DNA from: Malus domestica
Lineage: Eukaryota > Streptophyta > Magnoliopsida > Rosales > Rosaceae
Direction of reading: 5' to 3'
DNA length: 64,000 bases
NCBI RefSeq assembly: GCF_042453785.1
Contig: NC_091670.1
Span: forward strand, 37,211,501 to 37,275,500
Position 1 is the first letter of the stretch; every line of letters starts with the position of its first letter. Below, piece by piece: positions 45,410 through 58,037 of the stretch. The notes beneath the pieces are model-generated. The model was not told the DNA's origin. It saw only the letters and a program-made list of their open reading frames with translations, and did no database searches. The position numbers were made by a program, and so were the translations under genes.

Positions 45410-46280
45410 ATAGAACAAAGTGGTACATTAATAAACAAGAATGAGTACATTATAAATAAATTAGTGTACAGATAAAAGATTAAAAAATTATGAGTACAAA
45501 TGAATTTTAAAAAAATATAGGCGCTAAAAGAAATTAATACATGGGTACAAAATAAAACTAAAAAGAAAATACTACAAATTTAAAAAAATGTTGCAAATTA
45601 AAAGTGGGTACAAACTAAAAATATAAATATATGATACAAAGTTTAGGCATAAAACATAAATATACCATATGTAATTTTTCAATCATTGATTACATATATA
45701 ATGTTACGTGACGGTATACACATGGGTACAAACACAAATAAAACTTTAAAAAATATGGGCACAAAAAGAAACTAATATATGGGTACAAATTAAAAATGAA
45801 AAAAAAAATGGTATAGATTAAAAATAGGTACAAACTAAAAATAAAAATATATGATAAAAATTTCGCCATAAATATAAATATACTAATTGTAACATTTTTA
45901 ACACTAAAGGAATCTATTTAAAAATAAAAATATTTTATTATTCAAATAATTAATGATGTTATTAATATCCAATGACCTTGATCAAAAATTGAAAATGAAT
46001 AGGATTTTAATCAATGGAGTAGAAAAAAGAAGGATGTAAACCTAATTTCTCCTTATTTTTATACAAATCAAATTATTGTTTTAAAAGTGAACGATAAACC
46101 TAGACTCATGTCTAAGAGGACTGGCACGTATAATAGAAGAGTGAAGATTTATAATGCACGATTAACGCATATACATCATTCCAACAAACTATTAGTAATA
46201 TATTTATATTATAGGGTGCATAATGTATTGAATTCATTATCTTTTTGTACCTTAATCTATAAATCTTCTTTCTTTTGTAA
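45410..46280. repeat. Diffuse GGGTACAAA repeats
   Basis: The phrase ATGGGTACAAA followed by an A-rich tract recurs near 45540, 45722 and 45779, and GGTACAAACTAAAAATA recurs near 45606 and 45826, so a segment of about 200 bp has been duplicated. GGTACATT words also occur left of the LTR near 44060-44090, suggesting that the LTR split an older repeat. No gene. Confidence 0.5.
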
Positions 46281-46577
46281 TATTAACCTATAATCTTCTA
46301 AGTGACATATGTTATCATGTGATGTAATTGACTTGGTGACATGTAACATCATCTGGTGCATTAGATTGCTAGTATAGTTCGAAGTCTATGAAGCAGTCAG
46401 TTAGTAGCATGTTTGTATAAATAGCTTATGAGCTATCTGTTGTAACTAAGAATCATTCAGTCAATACAGAAAAGCAAGTTCATTCTTCTTTATTTTCCTC
46501 TTCAATTCTCTCTCTTTCTAGTTCGTCATCTTTCTCAATTCTTCAGCATTCTTTGATTTTTCACAATGTAGTTAATA
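46281..46577 (+). mobile_element. 5' LTR, TATTAA..TTAATA family
   Basis: The start near TATTAACCTATAATC is approximate; a TG start at 46310 is the alternative. TATA element TATAAATAGC at 46417. The end CAATGTAGTTAATA matches the element at 38880-39139 and is followed directly by TGGTATCATAGC, a primer binding site for initiator methionine tRNA. Confidence 0.55.
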
Positions 46578-47520
46578 TGGTATCATAGCAGGTTGTTCCA
46601 CATGTGAAGCCAACGGCCACAACGTGATCCATGTCACTCAATATGTGTTATTCACGTGTTAGGCTTGAAAATTCACCACAACTGAGAGGGCGTGTTGGGA
46701 GTATGAATCCCACATAGAGGAAAAAAGGGATCTTGCATGTGCTTATAACTAATTAGGCTACTTCCCATATTGCTAGTTGATTTTATGGTGGAATCTCAAC
46801 TTCTTCATTGTATCAAAGCATGTTGTCCCACATGTGATCTACGTAATTGGACTACTCTCACGTTGCCAATTAGTTTTATGGTAGAATCTCAATTTTCTTC
46901 ATGGTACCATAGCAGGTTATCCCACATGTGAAGTCCAACGACCACACATGATCCACGTCATCCTTTGTTAACTTGTTAGACTTGAAAATTTACCACCCGT
47001 GAGCAAGGACGGAGTCAGGAATTTTTTATCAGATGGGCTAATATTTTTATTTATTTTTACTGCATAAGTTAACTTCTATAAGGAGACTAATGAATGATCA
47101 AATGAGATGTTATTGTTGTCCAATTAATGAGAAAAACAACTATGAAGCAATTTAAAAAGAAAAAGAATAACAGTATTGAACCAACTTATGATAATAAAAA
47201 CAAAAAAAATATATATAACATTGAACTCATTTGGATCAAGGAAGTTTGTTGTATGATCAATGACATTGAGCTTTTCAATGTGAATATGGGTGGGCTAGAG
47301 GTGGCTAAACTGGAAAAAAAAATGAAAAATTATATGAGGTAAAATAAATTAGAGCATAAAACTCCCCTAGGCTAGAGCCCAATGTAGCTCTCTACCTAGC
47401 TCCGTCATTACCCATGAGAGAGCGTGTTGAGAGTATGAATACCACATCGCCTTAAGTGTGCATAAAAGTAATTTGGTTACTCCGCATTTACCAATTAGTT
47501 TTACAATAGCACCTCAACTT
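46578..47520 (+). mobile_element. Retroelement internal remnant
   Basis: Starts with the primer binding site and then contains reiterated non-coding phrases (GTATGAATCCCACAT, GTTTTATGGTAGAATCTCAA, CCCACATGTGAAG) at 46610-46970 and 47420-47520. No gag or pol domain is visible. About 47000-47410 interrupts these phrases and may be another insertion. Confidence 0.4.
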
Positions 47521-47669
47521 TCTTCAATATGTAATTGAATTGTATATCCCTTGACCATAACAATGACTGGTGGCCACGCTTGACATAAGGTGGTGGTGTC
47601 TCCAAATCTCTGATATGCAAAATCAAGCTCGTGATTCTAAATAGCGGCACGTTTTTCCTTTTTCCTTTT

Positions 47670-47852
47670 TTATTTATTTTTTGTTTTTAACAAACAATAT
47701 TATCTACACTAAGGAGAAATGATGGGCTTAGCCTCATAATGGGTTAGCAATTATTTGGTTCAAATTCGCATTTGGCGAGAATCAAAGTTAAGCCTTCTCA
47801 CTTATGAGAGAAAAGAAATATCACTGTACCGTAGTTTAAGTGGCTCCTTCTC
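47670..47852 (-). mobile_element. tRNA-derived SINE, copy C
   Basis: Minus strand: A-box region (complement of CACTGTACCGTAG), B-box region (complement of GCGAGAATCAAAGTTAAGCC, matching the GGTTCGATTC type), tail common to the other copies (complement of GATGGGCTTAGCC) and a final GTTTGTTAAAAAC. This is the most complete copy. Confidence 0.7.
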
Positions 47853-48039
47853 TTGAATACTATATTTGTTATTTGTCAGTTTTAATGAAATAGTTTCTAT
47901 TTTTTTGAGATTTTCTAATATGCTATAGTGCAGTTATACACAGTTGGTTTTTATCGTTAGATTTTTTTATTAATTAACAATTCAATTATTAAAATTTAAT
48001 AATTAAAATCTTATCATATAAAATACATCAGAGTTTATT

Positions 48040-48195
48040 AAAATAGGAAAACTAATGAAAAAATATTTGAGTTTTAATGATAAGGATAAAATAAAGGGTA
48101 AATTAAATAGTACTATGATTGACTTTTTAGTGTAAAAATGTGGTTTTTCATTAAAGTGAACAATACTGGGAACTTTTCGTTGAAGTTCCAAATTA
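48040..48195 (-). mobile_element. MITE, GTTTTAACGAAAA family, copy 5
   Basis: Reverse orientation: AGGAAAACTAATGAAAAAA at the left and CTTTTCGTTGAAGTTCC at the right, with the internal AAAATAAAGGGTAAATTA block. It matches the copy in glycolate oxidase intron 9. Confidence 0.7.
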
Positions 48196-48328
48196 AAATT
48201 TTAACGAATACTTTTTTTATCAATTGTAACTGCAAGATGCCAAAAAGTTAATATAAGTCAAAACATAAAAATAAATTTTTTTTATACTTGTGATTATATT
48301 GTTGTGGAGAAATAGTTGTTGTGGGAAA

Positions 48329-48505
48329 AGGATCCTTGCCATATCCTTTTTTTGGGGATTCGGGAAATCAAGTGGTCATGTCTATTCATCGTGTAGTTAG
48401 TTTTCGTTAGATGCTATTTATATTTAATTTTAAATTTTAAATAATTTTTGACCGCATGATGTACGATAAATGCATATGATCATGGGATCCCTAAGAAAAT
48501 GATCC
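48329..48505. mobile_element. GGATCC-type MITE, first copy
   Basis: About 175 bp between AAAAGGATCCTTGCC and AGAAAATGATCCG, with the internal TTATATTTAATTTTAAATTT tract and a GACCGCATGATGTACGATAA word also found in the next element. Confidence 0.6.
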
Positions 48506-48544
48506 GTTTGTTGTTGTATTTAATGAAATGTTATGAACATTGGA

Positions 48545-48725
48545 AAAGAGAGGATCTTTTCCTAGAGATCCTGTGATCTGAACCGTCCATCGTATATAGT
48601 GCGGTCAGAAATAATTTTAAAATTTAAAATTAAATATAAATAGTACATAATAAAAACTGACCGTATGATATACGATAGACGATTCAGATCACAGAATCCC
48701 TAGGATTCCTAAGAAAATGATCCGG
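48545..48725. mobile_element. GGATCC-type foldback MITE, second copy
   Basis: Inverted arms of about 80 bp: left AGAGATCCTGTGATCTGAAC with CGTCCATCGTATAT, right ATACGATAGACGATTCAGAT with CACAGAATCCCTAGG. It can fold almost end to end. Related to the MITE duplicated upstream of JAZ copy A. Confidence 0.75.
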
Positions 48726-48729
48726 GAAC

Positions 48730-49918
48730 ATTATCCACTTTCTGGTCCAGAAACCGAAAAAGCGGTACTACTGCTGTAACCGATTATTTGTAACAAATTT
48801 TGACACAAGCTAAAAGAATTTGACAACTAAAATGAGGAACATATATATCATGTGTTTCGCATTATGCATGCCACCACCCCGACATCATTATCAATAATTC
48901 AACATTGTAACATTGTAGCGGAAATTTCCTTTTCCTTGAAAGTAAGATGTGACATTACATTCTCACAAGAGTCACCATATTGTGAAGGATGGTTTTGCTT
49001 TGGTGATCTCTCGTATTCATAATTCGTGTAGCTTTAATCATTCTTTCTATGGTTTTGTCTTGAAGTACAGAAATTTGATTATAGAGGATTAGAGTTGTAA
49101 TTTGCAGTATGTTCGTAGAGAACGTAATTTTGCAGTTAGTGGTTTAGCTAAATTGGGTTTAATAGTGAGATGAATTTTCAAGAGTTTGCAGAGTCTCATT
49201 CCTGTATAGTTCAAACTCTTTCAAATGACTGCTCTGGAGTCGCTAGAACTAGACTAATTCCTTGGTGTTTCTTTTTTCTTCTTCTTCCATGTTACCAGAA
49301 GAAAAGAATCACCACATTAAAAATTGGAAGACAATTTCCGGAAAAAAGAAAATTTGTATCTCTAAGCATCAGTTTTGGTAAACCAAGTTTTTAGCATGGA
49401 GGGAGCAAACAATGGCCTACTTGGGATAGATGCTCTAACTTAAGTAATTTATTGTCAAGGTGCAGACTACAGATATATATATTTGCACTTGCAATATTTG
49501 AAGAAAGTATAAGTATCAAATATCACACATACTCTGATATTAAACATTATGTAAGCAAAAGTGCACTTGTTCGACATTCAAATAGAAAACTCTTCTGTAT
49601 TATTTTATTTTTTCTACACTTTGTTTCTTTCCATTGCTACACTGAAACTTTTGTAACATTGAAATTGTGATATAGCATCATTTGAAATCATCTCCATTGT
49701 CATACTGGGTATAACCATAATAAGACTTTGTTAGTTGTTTTTCCGGTTGCTTCCATTAGAAGAAATTTCTAGCTAGCAATGTCCCTGATTTTTAGCTAGT
49801 AACATCTATGTGTGTGTATAGCCTGAGAAAAATATAATTTCAACTTCTTATTTTCATGCACGCGATCAAAATCCTCAATGAATAAAGTTGTGCTGAGCCG
49901 GAGACGGCACCAGTTTAA
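48730..49918. other. Intergenic, no gene recognised
   Basis: Contains short frames at 49170-49394 and 49452-49670 without motifs. No clear repeat boundary and no RNA gene seen. Confidence 0.4.
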
Positions 49919-49921
49919 TTA

Positions 49922-50912
49922 GGCCATCTCCAACCGAAGGGTCCAGAGGGCCAGAGGGCCGAAAATAGCCCTAAAACCGTCTCCAACCGAGGGCTAGGCC
50001 AGAGGGCTCGGGAATCTGGGAGGGCCCCACGGGATCGGAGAGGGTTGGAGGGCTGGAGGGCTGGCTGCTTTCGGCCAGCCAGCCAGCCCCGGGCTGGCTT
50101 TTTTTTTTTTAATGTTTCTTATTTCTGTCGGTTGTAACCGACAGAAATAATATAATATATATTATTTCTGTCGGTTACAACCGACAGAAATAACATTTTG
50201 AATTCAAACTTCCAACGGCTAGCGCCACTAGCCGTTGTAAATCCTTTTTTTTTTTTTATGAATTTAAACCTTTTTTTTTTTTATGAATTTAAACCTTTTT
50301 TTTTCTTTTTTTTTCTATAACTTCCTATAACTTCTATTTTACAAAATTTGTTTCAATTTTTTTTTAATTCTATTTTTTTCCTATAACTTATATTTTACAA
50401 AATTTGGTTCATATTTTTTTCATATAACTTCTATTTTACAAAATTTGTTTCATATTTTTTTTTTAAATTCCATTTTTTCCTATAACTTCTATTTCACAAA
50501 ATTTGTTTCATATTTTTTTTAAATTCTAATTTTTTCCTATAACTTCCTAAGCCATTATACAACATTAAATTAAATTAAGTAACATGAAACAACATTAAAC
50601 AATATGAAACAACATTAAATAACATTAACCGACATAAAAATTATACAACACTAACCAACATGATTTTTAAATAAAATTAAGTTGTAGTTTTTAAATAATA
50701 AATTATGTTTGGCCCTATGGCCCTTTGGCCCTCGGTTGGAGACGGTTTTTTTTTACAGGGCTAAAACGAGCCCTCTGGTCCTCTGGCCCTCGGTTGGAGA
50801 CGGAGGCAAATATGGCCCTGTACTGTTCATTAAAATATTAATATCTTGGAGAATCTTGGAGGGCCAGAGGGCTAAAACGAGCCCTCTGGCCAGCCATCGG
50901 TTGGAGATGGCC
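49922..50912. mobile_element. PIF/Harbinger-like (Tourist-type) non-autonomous element
   Basis: 991 bp with inverted ends GGCCATCTCCAACCGA and its complement TCGGTTGGAGATGGCC, flanked by TTA at 49919-49921 and 50913-50915, the target duplication of this superfamily. Subterminal CCAGAGGGC words recur many times in both orientations. The centre is T-rich with CCTATAACTTCTATTTTACA repeats (about 50315-50545). No transposase. Confidence 0.88.
50125..50196. repeat. Double palindrome inside the Harbinger-like element
   Basis: TTATTTCTGTCGGTTGTAAC and its mirror form one perfect hairpin; a second follows after an ATAATATATATTAT centre, and the two also pair with one another. A third small palindrome (CAACGGCTAGCGCCACTAGC region) follows at about 50214-50237. 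Confidence 0.8.
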
Positions 50913-50929
50913 TTAGGAGTGATCCTATC

Positions 50930-53240
50930 CATCTTTACATCAACTACACATTTCTGCATGAAAAGTGTGGAAAATATTCATTCAACAATTTTGCATGAAT
51001 TAAATGGTAGAGAAGATAATATTTTGCGGGTTCAATTTGCGTGGTTAGACATGGTCTGCACTTTGAAAAACTTTAACCTATGCAGGGACCGATTTAAGAT
51101 ATTAAAACGGTATAGGTTAAAGCTTACCTTAGATGTTAAAATGGTGGTGTTGTTCTCTTTTATCCTTTCACTTAAAATAAAAAGCACTAGAAAAAAGAAA
51201 AGGCATAGGCGGTACTTCACAACAAAAACTATTTCTAAAATAGTTAGTAGGCACGGTTTAATACGATAACTAAACTTTTGAGGGATCAATTTTTAAGGTT
51301 CTACGAAAGATTTTGGGGCAACACCTCGAGATTAGGTGTTGAGGAAGGAGGAAATAGCTGAATAAGTTACATCGATGAAGGTTGTGTGAAGGAAGAAGAA
51401 GAAGAATAGTCTAAGTATTGTTGGTATAGTGTAACAACTCTTGGTATAGTCTAAAATGTTATTCAAATATTGCCATGGTAATATGGTTTTTGGAATTGCA
51501 CGATTGAAAAAAGGAATAGTAACCTCAGTTGCTTGTATCAAGATTTGAGTACTATACTATTACATACTTTTATTTACAAAATATTTGTTTTCGCATTATC
51601 CAAAAAAATCAAAAGCTTTAGTTATAATTTTACGGTCAACTTTGGGTTGGCGGCGGTGCAGCCCAACCTGCCAGGAGGATTTGGACCATGGGTTGGCGGC
51701 GGTGCAGGTTTCCTAGAAATTCAGTTGCCAACCTTCGAAAGATATTTTAATGTGATCGGCACACGAGGTAGTACATCACGTGTCACTATATAAATAGTAG
51801 GATATGTGTGTTAAAAAGTTAATAACTTAAAAAAATAAATTTTTTCACCAAGAACACGTAATATACTATCTATGTTCCCATCACAATTAAAAATTTCTCC
51901 CAACGATGGCGGTTTACGTTTTTGTCCACCTAAATAAAATGCAACTTCAACTTGTTATTTTCATGCACGTGATGAATGCCTCGACGAAACACCGGAACTT
52001 GTGGGGTGGGTTCTGTAGACCATATTCGTGCCAGCCTATAATCTTTCAACACGTGGCCACTAACGATATCGCCCTTTTTCTCATCTTCAATTAAACTAGT
52101 AAAAAACAAATCCTAAAAATAATTAATAAAAATAATGCCGAGTGATCATTTACTACAATAGTGAAGATGAATATTACTTTTGTATCACAACGTCAGTTTG
52201 AATCCGTTGGCTCTCTAATTAACATCTAATTAAACAAATTTATCATTTAACCAAAAAAAATAAATGCTAAAAAGAGAGTCCAAACTTAGTGGCATCATCA
52301 TATTCGTCTTTACACATCACCGGCGTGGCATCATTGTATTGGTCATTACACATCAAGTTGTTACAACTCGGATTTCACATGAAAAAAGTAGAAGCTCTTT
52401 TTCTTAATTTAAATCAATTAATGGCAAAGAAGAGAATATTTTGGTGGGATTTAAAATTGGCATGGTTTGGCAAAGGTTTGTACGGCATGGGACCCGATAT
52501 AAAACAGGAGTTTTTAACTTCAATTTTTGAAAATAATTGAAAAATAATAAAAATTTAATGTTAGATTACATATTGATTATATTTCCTTGATGTGTTCTTA
52601 ATTCAAATTAATTAATGAGTATTTCATTCAATGTCTCCCATTAAACATTTGAACTTATTAATATATACATTTTAATTTATTTTTTTACCAAAAAATGTTT
52701 TTTAAATTTATTAATTTTATTTAACATTCTTCATACTTGAAGTCTCAAATAACATACTTAAATGTTAGTACGAAATATATTATATTGAATTAATGTACCT
52801 AAATATTAGTATCGAAATTTATTTACCAAAATGTATATAGTGAATTAATGTACCTAAATGTGTGTACCGAAATTGATATACTAAAGTATATGAAATGAAT
52901 TAATGTACCTAAATGAAGAAGACAAAGTATATTGAAATATATTGTATAACAAAAATTAGTTTATCTAAATGTCTACAACAAAATATATTATGATGAACGA
53001 AATGAAAATTATAATTATAAATGAAATATAATTAATACATTAAAATTAGGAAGAAAAAGAGAAATAATTAAAACATCAAAATATAATTAATAAATGAGGT
53101 GATTAATGTATAATGGGACTAGAATTAGATTTTGATCTTCTTATGGTTTTAGTTTAAAAGTCATATTTGCCAAGGATTAGAATGAAGTTTCCTATATAAA
53201 AAATTACAATTACATTTTGGTACATCAATTTAATTTAATG
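50930..53240. other. Intergenic, no gene recognised
   Basis: About 2.3 kb. GGGTTGGCGGCGGTGCAG occurs twice at 51644 and 51691. About 52780-52920 has recurring GAATTAATGTACCTAAATG words, giving a low-order tandem repeat. The frames at 50709-51269 and 52289-52540 show no family motif and the first begins inside the Harbinger-like element. Confidence 0.4.
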
Positions 53241-53245
53241 GTTCG

Positions 53246-53585
53246 TTGGATGTGTAGGCACACGTGAAAAGATATGATTAAACGAGGATATACGAACTAA
53301 AGTAGGAGTGAGAGTAATTAAAGATAAAATCAGAGAAAGGCGGTTAAGATTGTTTGGATACTTGTACTGAAGACTTACAAATGTTCCGGTTAGAAGATGC
53401 AACTATGTGACGAATACTCATAGCAAAAGAGGTAGAGGAAAATCTAGGAAGACTATGAATGATTATAAGAAAATTATAAAGTACTTCAAGCTAACGGAAG
53501 ACTTGGTGTAAAACAGAGCGCAATAGAGTTATATAATTCATACAATCGAACCCTTTAATGGTATAAAGCTTTGTTGTTGTTTAAT
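53246..53585 (+). mobile_element. RTE-type LINE, 3' end fragment
   Basis: Aligns with 57407-57735: TTGGATGTGTAGGCACACG, then GTTCCGGTTAGAAGATGCAA, AGAGGTAGAGGAAAATCTAG and ACAGAGCGCAATAGAG in the same order. It ends with GCTTTGTTGTTGTT, the usual short-repeat tail of plant RTE elements. Frameshifts and stops throughout, so much older than the next copy. Confidence 0.8.
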
Positions 53586-54009
53586 TTAATGGAATGAATG
53601 ACCTATTGCTTAATCTTTAATTAGGAATCTTGGAAAAGCTTGTTGTTTTGTTTATATATAAGATTAGAACGAGGAGAACGTGTATGGAAGTGTTTATAGT
53701 CACATCATTATATTATACTCTTCAACTTTAATCTAAGATTCTCCTTGAGCGTGATTATTGTGGGATCAAGACGTTCCGCCAAATGCGCCAAAAATACTGA
53801 GGCATGGTTATCGACTTCATCATATCCCCGAGAGAGACGTCATAATAGGAGGACTAATAATATTATCATGAATCAACCGTTGTTTATACTATTCATATTA
53901 TTCACATGATAAACGTTAAATACGTAATAATTTATTAGTATATAGTGATTAACAAAAGAGAATATTAATAAGGACAGATTAATAACGTAGTGCTTATCTT
54001 AAGGGTTTT
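53586..54009. other. Intergenic, no gene recognised
   Basis: AT-rich spacer with nothing supported. Confidence 0.4.
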
Positions 54010-54608
54010 TATATTAACACCCCACAAAATGTTGAATGCACCACACATTAAAATTTAATATTAAATAACTTATTTACTCCACTATGCAATTACAATTTTG
54101 ACCTTATTAGGTTTTAAAAAAAAATAAAGATTTTTAAATACACCCTAAATCACTTTTAGCGTATTATTTATCTTCTCAACTATCAAACATGTTGATTAAG
54201 AAAAATTATTTTTGACGAATGGAACATGAAATCGATGTTTCAGGAGTTTCACATGAGGTAAGACTTCATAGTTTTCATTGTTTTAGTGATTTCGATGACA
54301 TCGATAATTATTTAATCTTGCGTTTGCTGCATTATTTAAACTTCTATATTCATATTCATCTTTTAGTGTTCATATAGTTAGATTCAATCCCTGAAAATTA
54401 AAAATGAGTGTTATAAGATTTGAGAAATGTGGGGTGTAAAGAAAACGTGGGGTGTATGTACAAAATATAAGATGTATACTAAGAATGTGGGGTGTGGGGG
54501 TATTATGGGAAAGTAAGTGAGGTGTATTAAGATAATTTTTAAGTGAAAAAGCAAATGTGAGGTGTATTAAGTTTGTGGGGTTTATTCAACAATTTGTGGA
54601 GTGTTAAT
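54010..54608. mobile_element. MITE with TATTAACACYCCACAAA ends
   Basis: About 600 bp. Inverted ends of about 40 bp: left TATTAACACCCCACAAAATG with TTGAATGCACC, right complement TTTGTGGAGTGTTAATA preceded by a TTCAACAA word. Subterminal repeats of GTGGGGTGTA appear several times at the right (54430-54590). The target duplication is not clear. Confidence 0.7.
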
Positions 54609-56182
54609 ATAATTAGCCTATCTTAATTGTACTTTTCTTTGACTTTCATATCTTTTTTTTTTTACATGAATTTTGTAGAGAAGGAATAGGCGACATTTAA
54701 CTCTTCGTTAACAATTGTGTGCAAAGCACCAACCCTCCATCGAAAGAGAAATAACCGTTGCACCTAGAAACCCTGCGCTCGTCACCTCTCTACTAGATTT
54801 TATTAATAATATAAAGAAAAAAAAAAAGAAAAAAAAATAGAACAAGCGGAGGGACTATGCTAATTTTTGCTGAAAACAATTGACGAAAGCGATATATTTT
54901 GGTCTATGAATTTTTCAGTTTCATTCACTTAAAATTGTTTGACTTTGATATCTTCATTAGCGAACTAAGTCTCTAGTTCTTATATTACTTCTATTATTTC
55001 TTCATTTATGTGTTAAGCACCGGTGGAGCCACATTAAGGGCTACCCTAGGCTGTAGCCTAGATAGCTTTCGGTAGAAAATAAAATTTTACATGTAGTTTT
55101 TACTGATTTTCGAATGTGGCCCACCATATAATTAGTTATTGATTCGAATTCTCTTGGTTTAATTATATAATACAGTTTACAAACTATCTATTTTTCTCAT
55201 ATCTTTTTTCTCATCCCTTCTTGTACATGCACAAGTTTGAATTTGTTTGAATAACGAAAATTCTTGGTTCATCTTGTGAAAATTTTCTTAAGCTAGCTGA
55301 TAATGTGAAAATTTTTCTTTGCTTATAAAGATTTAAATCTTTAAGCTAGCCCACCCGGTAAAAAAATTCTAGCTCCCCCATTGATGTTAAGTAAGTCTCT
55401 AGTTTTTAATTGCTAATTAGCACCTTGCACGAAGAAAATAATTTATTAGTAAAAAGCATCTCACCTTAAAAAGCAGAGGCTCCGAATACAATACTTTTTT
55501 CTATTAACAATTGATGGACAATTCAAGCACAGAAAAAACAATTGATAGATATATTTTTTTTTAAAGTTTCCTTAAATAATTATAAGTGCAAACAATGATC
55601 ATTTTAAGCCAAACGATAAGCTTAATAAAGTAAACAAAAACATGTTTTGAGTTATAACATTTAAATACGTAAAAGGTTTCACCCAAAACAACTAATATTC
55701 TTGGCTTTTCCTTTTGGATGCACCAACATTATTATTGGGAATCTTAAACTAAATATTATACATAAATGAACATTCTAAATAAAAGAGGAACGGTGGGATC
55801 ATCGTGGCGCTATGGAATTTTTAATTCACGTGTTGTTATATAGGCAAATGTGTAAATTTAGAGTATGTTGAAAATGTTTTTAAAATGACTGAAAACGATT
55901 TTTGTGAAAATGCTTTTGTAATCCTTAGTAAAAAGTTACAAAAGTGAATCCTGAAAAAGCATTTGAAGTACTTCATGAAAGAAACACATAACTAATGATT
56001 TTTCTATGAAGTACTTCAAATGCTTTTGGAACCTAAAAATATTTTCTCTGAAAACACTTTCAATCATTTTAAGAACACTTTCAAACAAGTCCTTATATTT
56101 TATAAAATATTAATGAATAGATGCATGTGTTATAATATTAATAAACTTATAACACAATATAGGCTATATAGCCGTGTGGTAG
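54609..56182. other. Intergenic; worn repeat near 55015-55390
   Basis: GGTGGAGCCACATTAAGGGC at 55022 and its partner near 55340-55380 (AGCTAGCCCACCCGG) look like ends of an old TIR repeat. An inverted pair around AAGTACTTCATAGAAA lies at 55965-56020. No gene. Confidence 0.35.
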
Positions 56183-56206
56183 ATGTATTATTATTTTTTA
56201 ATTGGT

Positions 56207-57735
56207 GAATACTATTTGGAAGAGTGTATAAACTACTCATTTTACCACCGAATCAAGAAAGAAGAAGTGGTTGTAGCTTTGAAAAAGATGAAGCATAGAA
56301 AAGCAGTGGGTCCAGATGATATACCGATCGAAGTGTGGAAAGTCTTGGGAGAGACGGGTATAACATGGCTCACAGACCTTTTCAATAGGATTTTGAAAAC
56401 GAAGAAGATGCCAAATGAGTGGCGAAAGAGCACTTTGGTGCCTATCTACAAAAATAAGGGCGACGTACAAAATTGCATGAACTATAGGGGTATTAAGCTA
56501 ATGAGTCATACAATGAAGCTTTGGGAGAGAGTCATTGAGCATAGATTGAGGCAAGAGACACGGGTTTCGGACAATCAATTCGGGTTCATATCAGGACACT
56601 CAACCATGGAGGCAATCCATCTCTTACGAAGATTGATGGAAAGATATAGAGATAGAAAAAAGAATTTACACATGGTCTTTATAGATTTGGAAAAAGCGTA
56701 TAATAGGGTCCTAAGAGACATTCTTTGGAGGATTTTAGAGAAGAAATGAGTACGAGTAGCATATATCCAAGCTATAAAGGATATGTATGATGGAGCAAAG
56801 ACTGCCGTAAGAACTCATGAAGGACAAACCGAAAGCTTTCCCATAACTGTAGGGTTACATCAAGGCTCATTCTTAAGTCCTTACCTTTTTGCATTAGTAA
56901 TTGATGAGTTAACGGGACATATTCAAGATGATATTCCTTGGTGTATGCTTTTCATAGACGATATAGCGTTGATAGATGAAACTCAAGAAGGGGTAAATGT
57001 GAAGTTTAACCTTTAGAAAAAAGTGTTAGAATCTAAAGGTCTTCACTTAAGCCGATCAAAGACAGAATATATAGAGTGCAAGTTCAGTGCAAATGGAGGC
57101 CCAAATGAGTTAGGGGTGAGGATTGGAGATCAGGAAGTACCAAAGAGCAACCGTTTTCGCTACCTAGGATCTATCTTGCAAAAGAATGGAGAATTAGATG
57201 GAGACATCAACCATATAATACAAGCTGGATGGATGAAGTGGAAGAGTGCATTCGGCGTGTTGGGTGATTGTTGTTTGCCACTGAAGCTCAAGAAATTTTT
57301 TTATAGGACGGCAATAAGGCCGGCGATGCTGTATGGCACAGAATGTTGGGCGGTGAAGCATCAACACGTACATAAAATGGGTGTAGCAGAGATGAGGATG
57401 CTTCGTTGGATGTGTGGGCACGCGAGAAAGGATAAGATTAGGAATGAGGATATCAGAGGTAAAGTAGAAGAAGCCGAAATTGAAGGAAAGATGAGAGAAA
57501 ATCGGTTACGGTGGTTTGAAAATGTGCAAAGAAGGCATACTGATGCTCCGGTTAGAAGATGCGACTACAGGACAAAGGTCCAAGGTCGAAAGGGTAGAGG
57601 AAGACCAAGGAAAACTTTGGAAGAGACTCTAAGAAAAGACTTAGAGTACTTGGATCTAACGGATGACATGACACAGAACCGAGCGCAATGACGTTCTAGG
57701 ATTCATATAGCTAACCCCACTTAGTGGGAAAATGC
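56207..57735 (+). mobile_element. RTE-type LINE reverse transcriptase, two in-frame stops
   Basis: One reading frame runs from about 56183 to 57691, broken only by TGA (56747-56749) and TAG (57014-57016). It shows the reverse transcriptase blocks in order: [99 protein letters not shown] and the catalytic block MLFIDDIAL, where FADD is usual, so one residue beside the two Asp has changed. A C-terminal part follows (RTAIRPAMLYGTECW, MRMLRWMCGHARKDKIRNE, GRKGRGRPRKTLEET). The N-terminal endonuclease is missing, as expected from 5' truncation. The 3' end is near CTAACCCCACTTAGTGGG. A relatively young but inactive copy. Confidence 0.92.
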
Positions 57736-57739
57736 TTCT

Positions 57740-58037
57740 TTGCACGAGGTATTCCTTGTTACATGTCAACCATAGTCTCACAATTTAAAAAAAAAAATTA
57801 AAAAAGACTTGATAAAAATACAAAATGTTAACTCTTAGGTTTTTGCACGCATGTTAAATTATAATTTGCATACAAAGACAAATGATTCTGTCCATACAAG
57901 CAACCAAACATTTTCCTAATGAGAATAAACTTGTTTCCTCAAATATTTCTTTCACTTGTTTGTTGCTTTGAACAATTAAGACCCTTGGTTTCTAAGGCAT
58001 TTTAGGCTGCCCATCACAAAATATGAAACTATATATT
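57740..58037. other. Spacer between LINE and LTR-type region
   Basis: AT-rich, no gene visible. Confidence 0.4.

Noticed and set aside
50709-51269. 186-codon plus frame
   Set aside because: It starts inside the right inverted end of the Harbinger-like element and has no domain.
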